A stretch of DNA of 64,000 nucleotides from the NCBI RefSeq assembly GCF_023369555.1, contig NZ_JACJVC010000001.1, positions 186,001 through 250,000 on the forward strand. Reading direction: 5' to 3'. How positions within the stretch are numbered: position 1 is the first letter of the stretch; each line of letters begins with the position of its first letter. This document shows, piece after piece, positions 63,823 through 64,000 of the stretch. Position numbers and translations under genes: made by a program. This DNA comes from Actinomyces sp. AC-20-1 (lineage in GTDB: Bacteria > Actinomycetota > Actinomycetes > Actinomycetales > Actinomycetaceae). A model generated the notes under the pieces. That model saw only the letters and a program-made list of their open reading frames with translations. It made no database searches and had not been told where the DNA came from.

Positions 63823-64000
63823 CGTGACTCCGTTGAGATGGGGCGATCAGGGACACGGGCAAGGGCCGGCGGGGCCGGCCCGCACGTGCAACCGTGCCAC
63901 CGCGCGGGCTATTCCGGCGGTCCCGGTGCCGTGAGCGGCGGACCTGGCCGGAGCCGCGTCCGCGAACGCAGCCGTCCGCCCGTCACCCCAGGAGCGTGCG

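Overview
The window reads as chromosomal DNA of a high-GC Gram-positive actinobacterium, most likely of the Actinomyces/Schaalia group. Support is the very high GC of coding DNA, the actinobacterial set pgsA-cinA-clgR-DUF3046-recA-recX, a DUF3516 helicase, an RNase J, a non-discriminating type gltX beside tRNA-Glu/tRNA-Gln, and many probable leaderless genes with a -10 hexamer 6-9 nt before the start codon. The genus is an inference; no rRNA is present.

Layout. 1-2.8 kb: iron-uptake operon of the FTR1-P19 type (permease, P19-like lipoprotein, start of a membrane protein cut by the window edge) behind a DtxR/IdeR-like operator, with a divergent apbE. 4.1-7.3 kb: a four-gene operon of lower GC at its 5' end, with a secreted aromatic-rich peptide, two FtsX-type permeases and an ABC ATPase, driven by a good sigma-70-type promoter; this is a candidate bacteriocin/toxin-export-immunity system. 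7.5-8.7 kb: a twice-frameshifted transposase remnant. 8.8-17.1 kb: two interleaved two-component/ABC-transporter modules; module A looks intact, while module B (truncated response regulator, ATPase lacking its Q-loop region, short permease) and a following Nudix gene look eroded. 17.1-20.5 kb: esterase, DUF523 gene, miaB.

20.7-25.3 kb: glycine cleavage operon gcvP-gcvT-gcvH. 25.3-28.2 kb: type II NADH dehydrogenase with a palindromic operator over its promoter, and a ROK regulator. 28.3-33.9 kb: alpha-galactosidase and a CUT1-type sugar ABC importer without its own ATPase, divergent from the ROK regulator. 33.9-37.9 kb: divergent fhs (formate-THF ligase) and GTP-type PEP carboxykinase. 38.0-43.3 kb: recX-recA with an SOS box, DUF3046, clgR, cinA, pgsA, and a capA-like gene whose promoter abuts that of pgsA. 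43.4-48.9 kb: ftsK, a PfkB kinase, RNase J.

49-54.4 kb: tRNA-Gln and three tRNA-Glu genes, a lipoprotein, gltX, a PatB-type C-S lyase and an FAH-family hydrolase. 54.4-60.6 kb: four consecutive AGCS-family sodium:amino-acid symporters. 60.7-63.8 kb: DUF3516 helicase and a YccF protein.

Metabolically the window joins glycine cleavage and formate activation to the one-carbon pool, PEPCK to gluconeogenesis, and several amino-acid and sugar importers, consistent with a host-associated heterotroph. The least ordinary parts are the peptide/FtsX/ABC operon, the run of internally deleted genes at 13.3-17.1 kb, and the tandem AGCS array.
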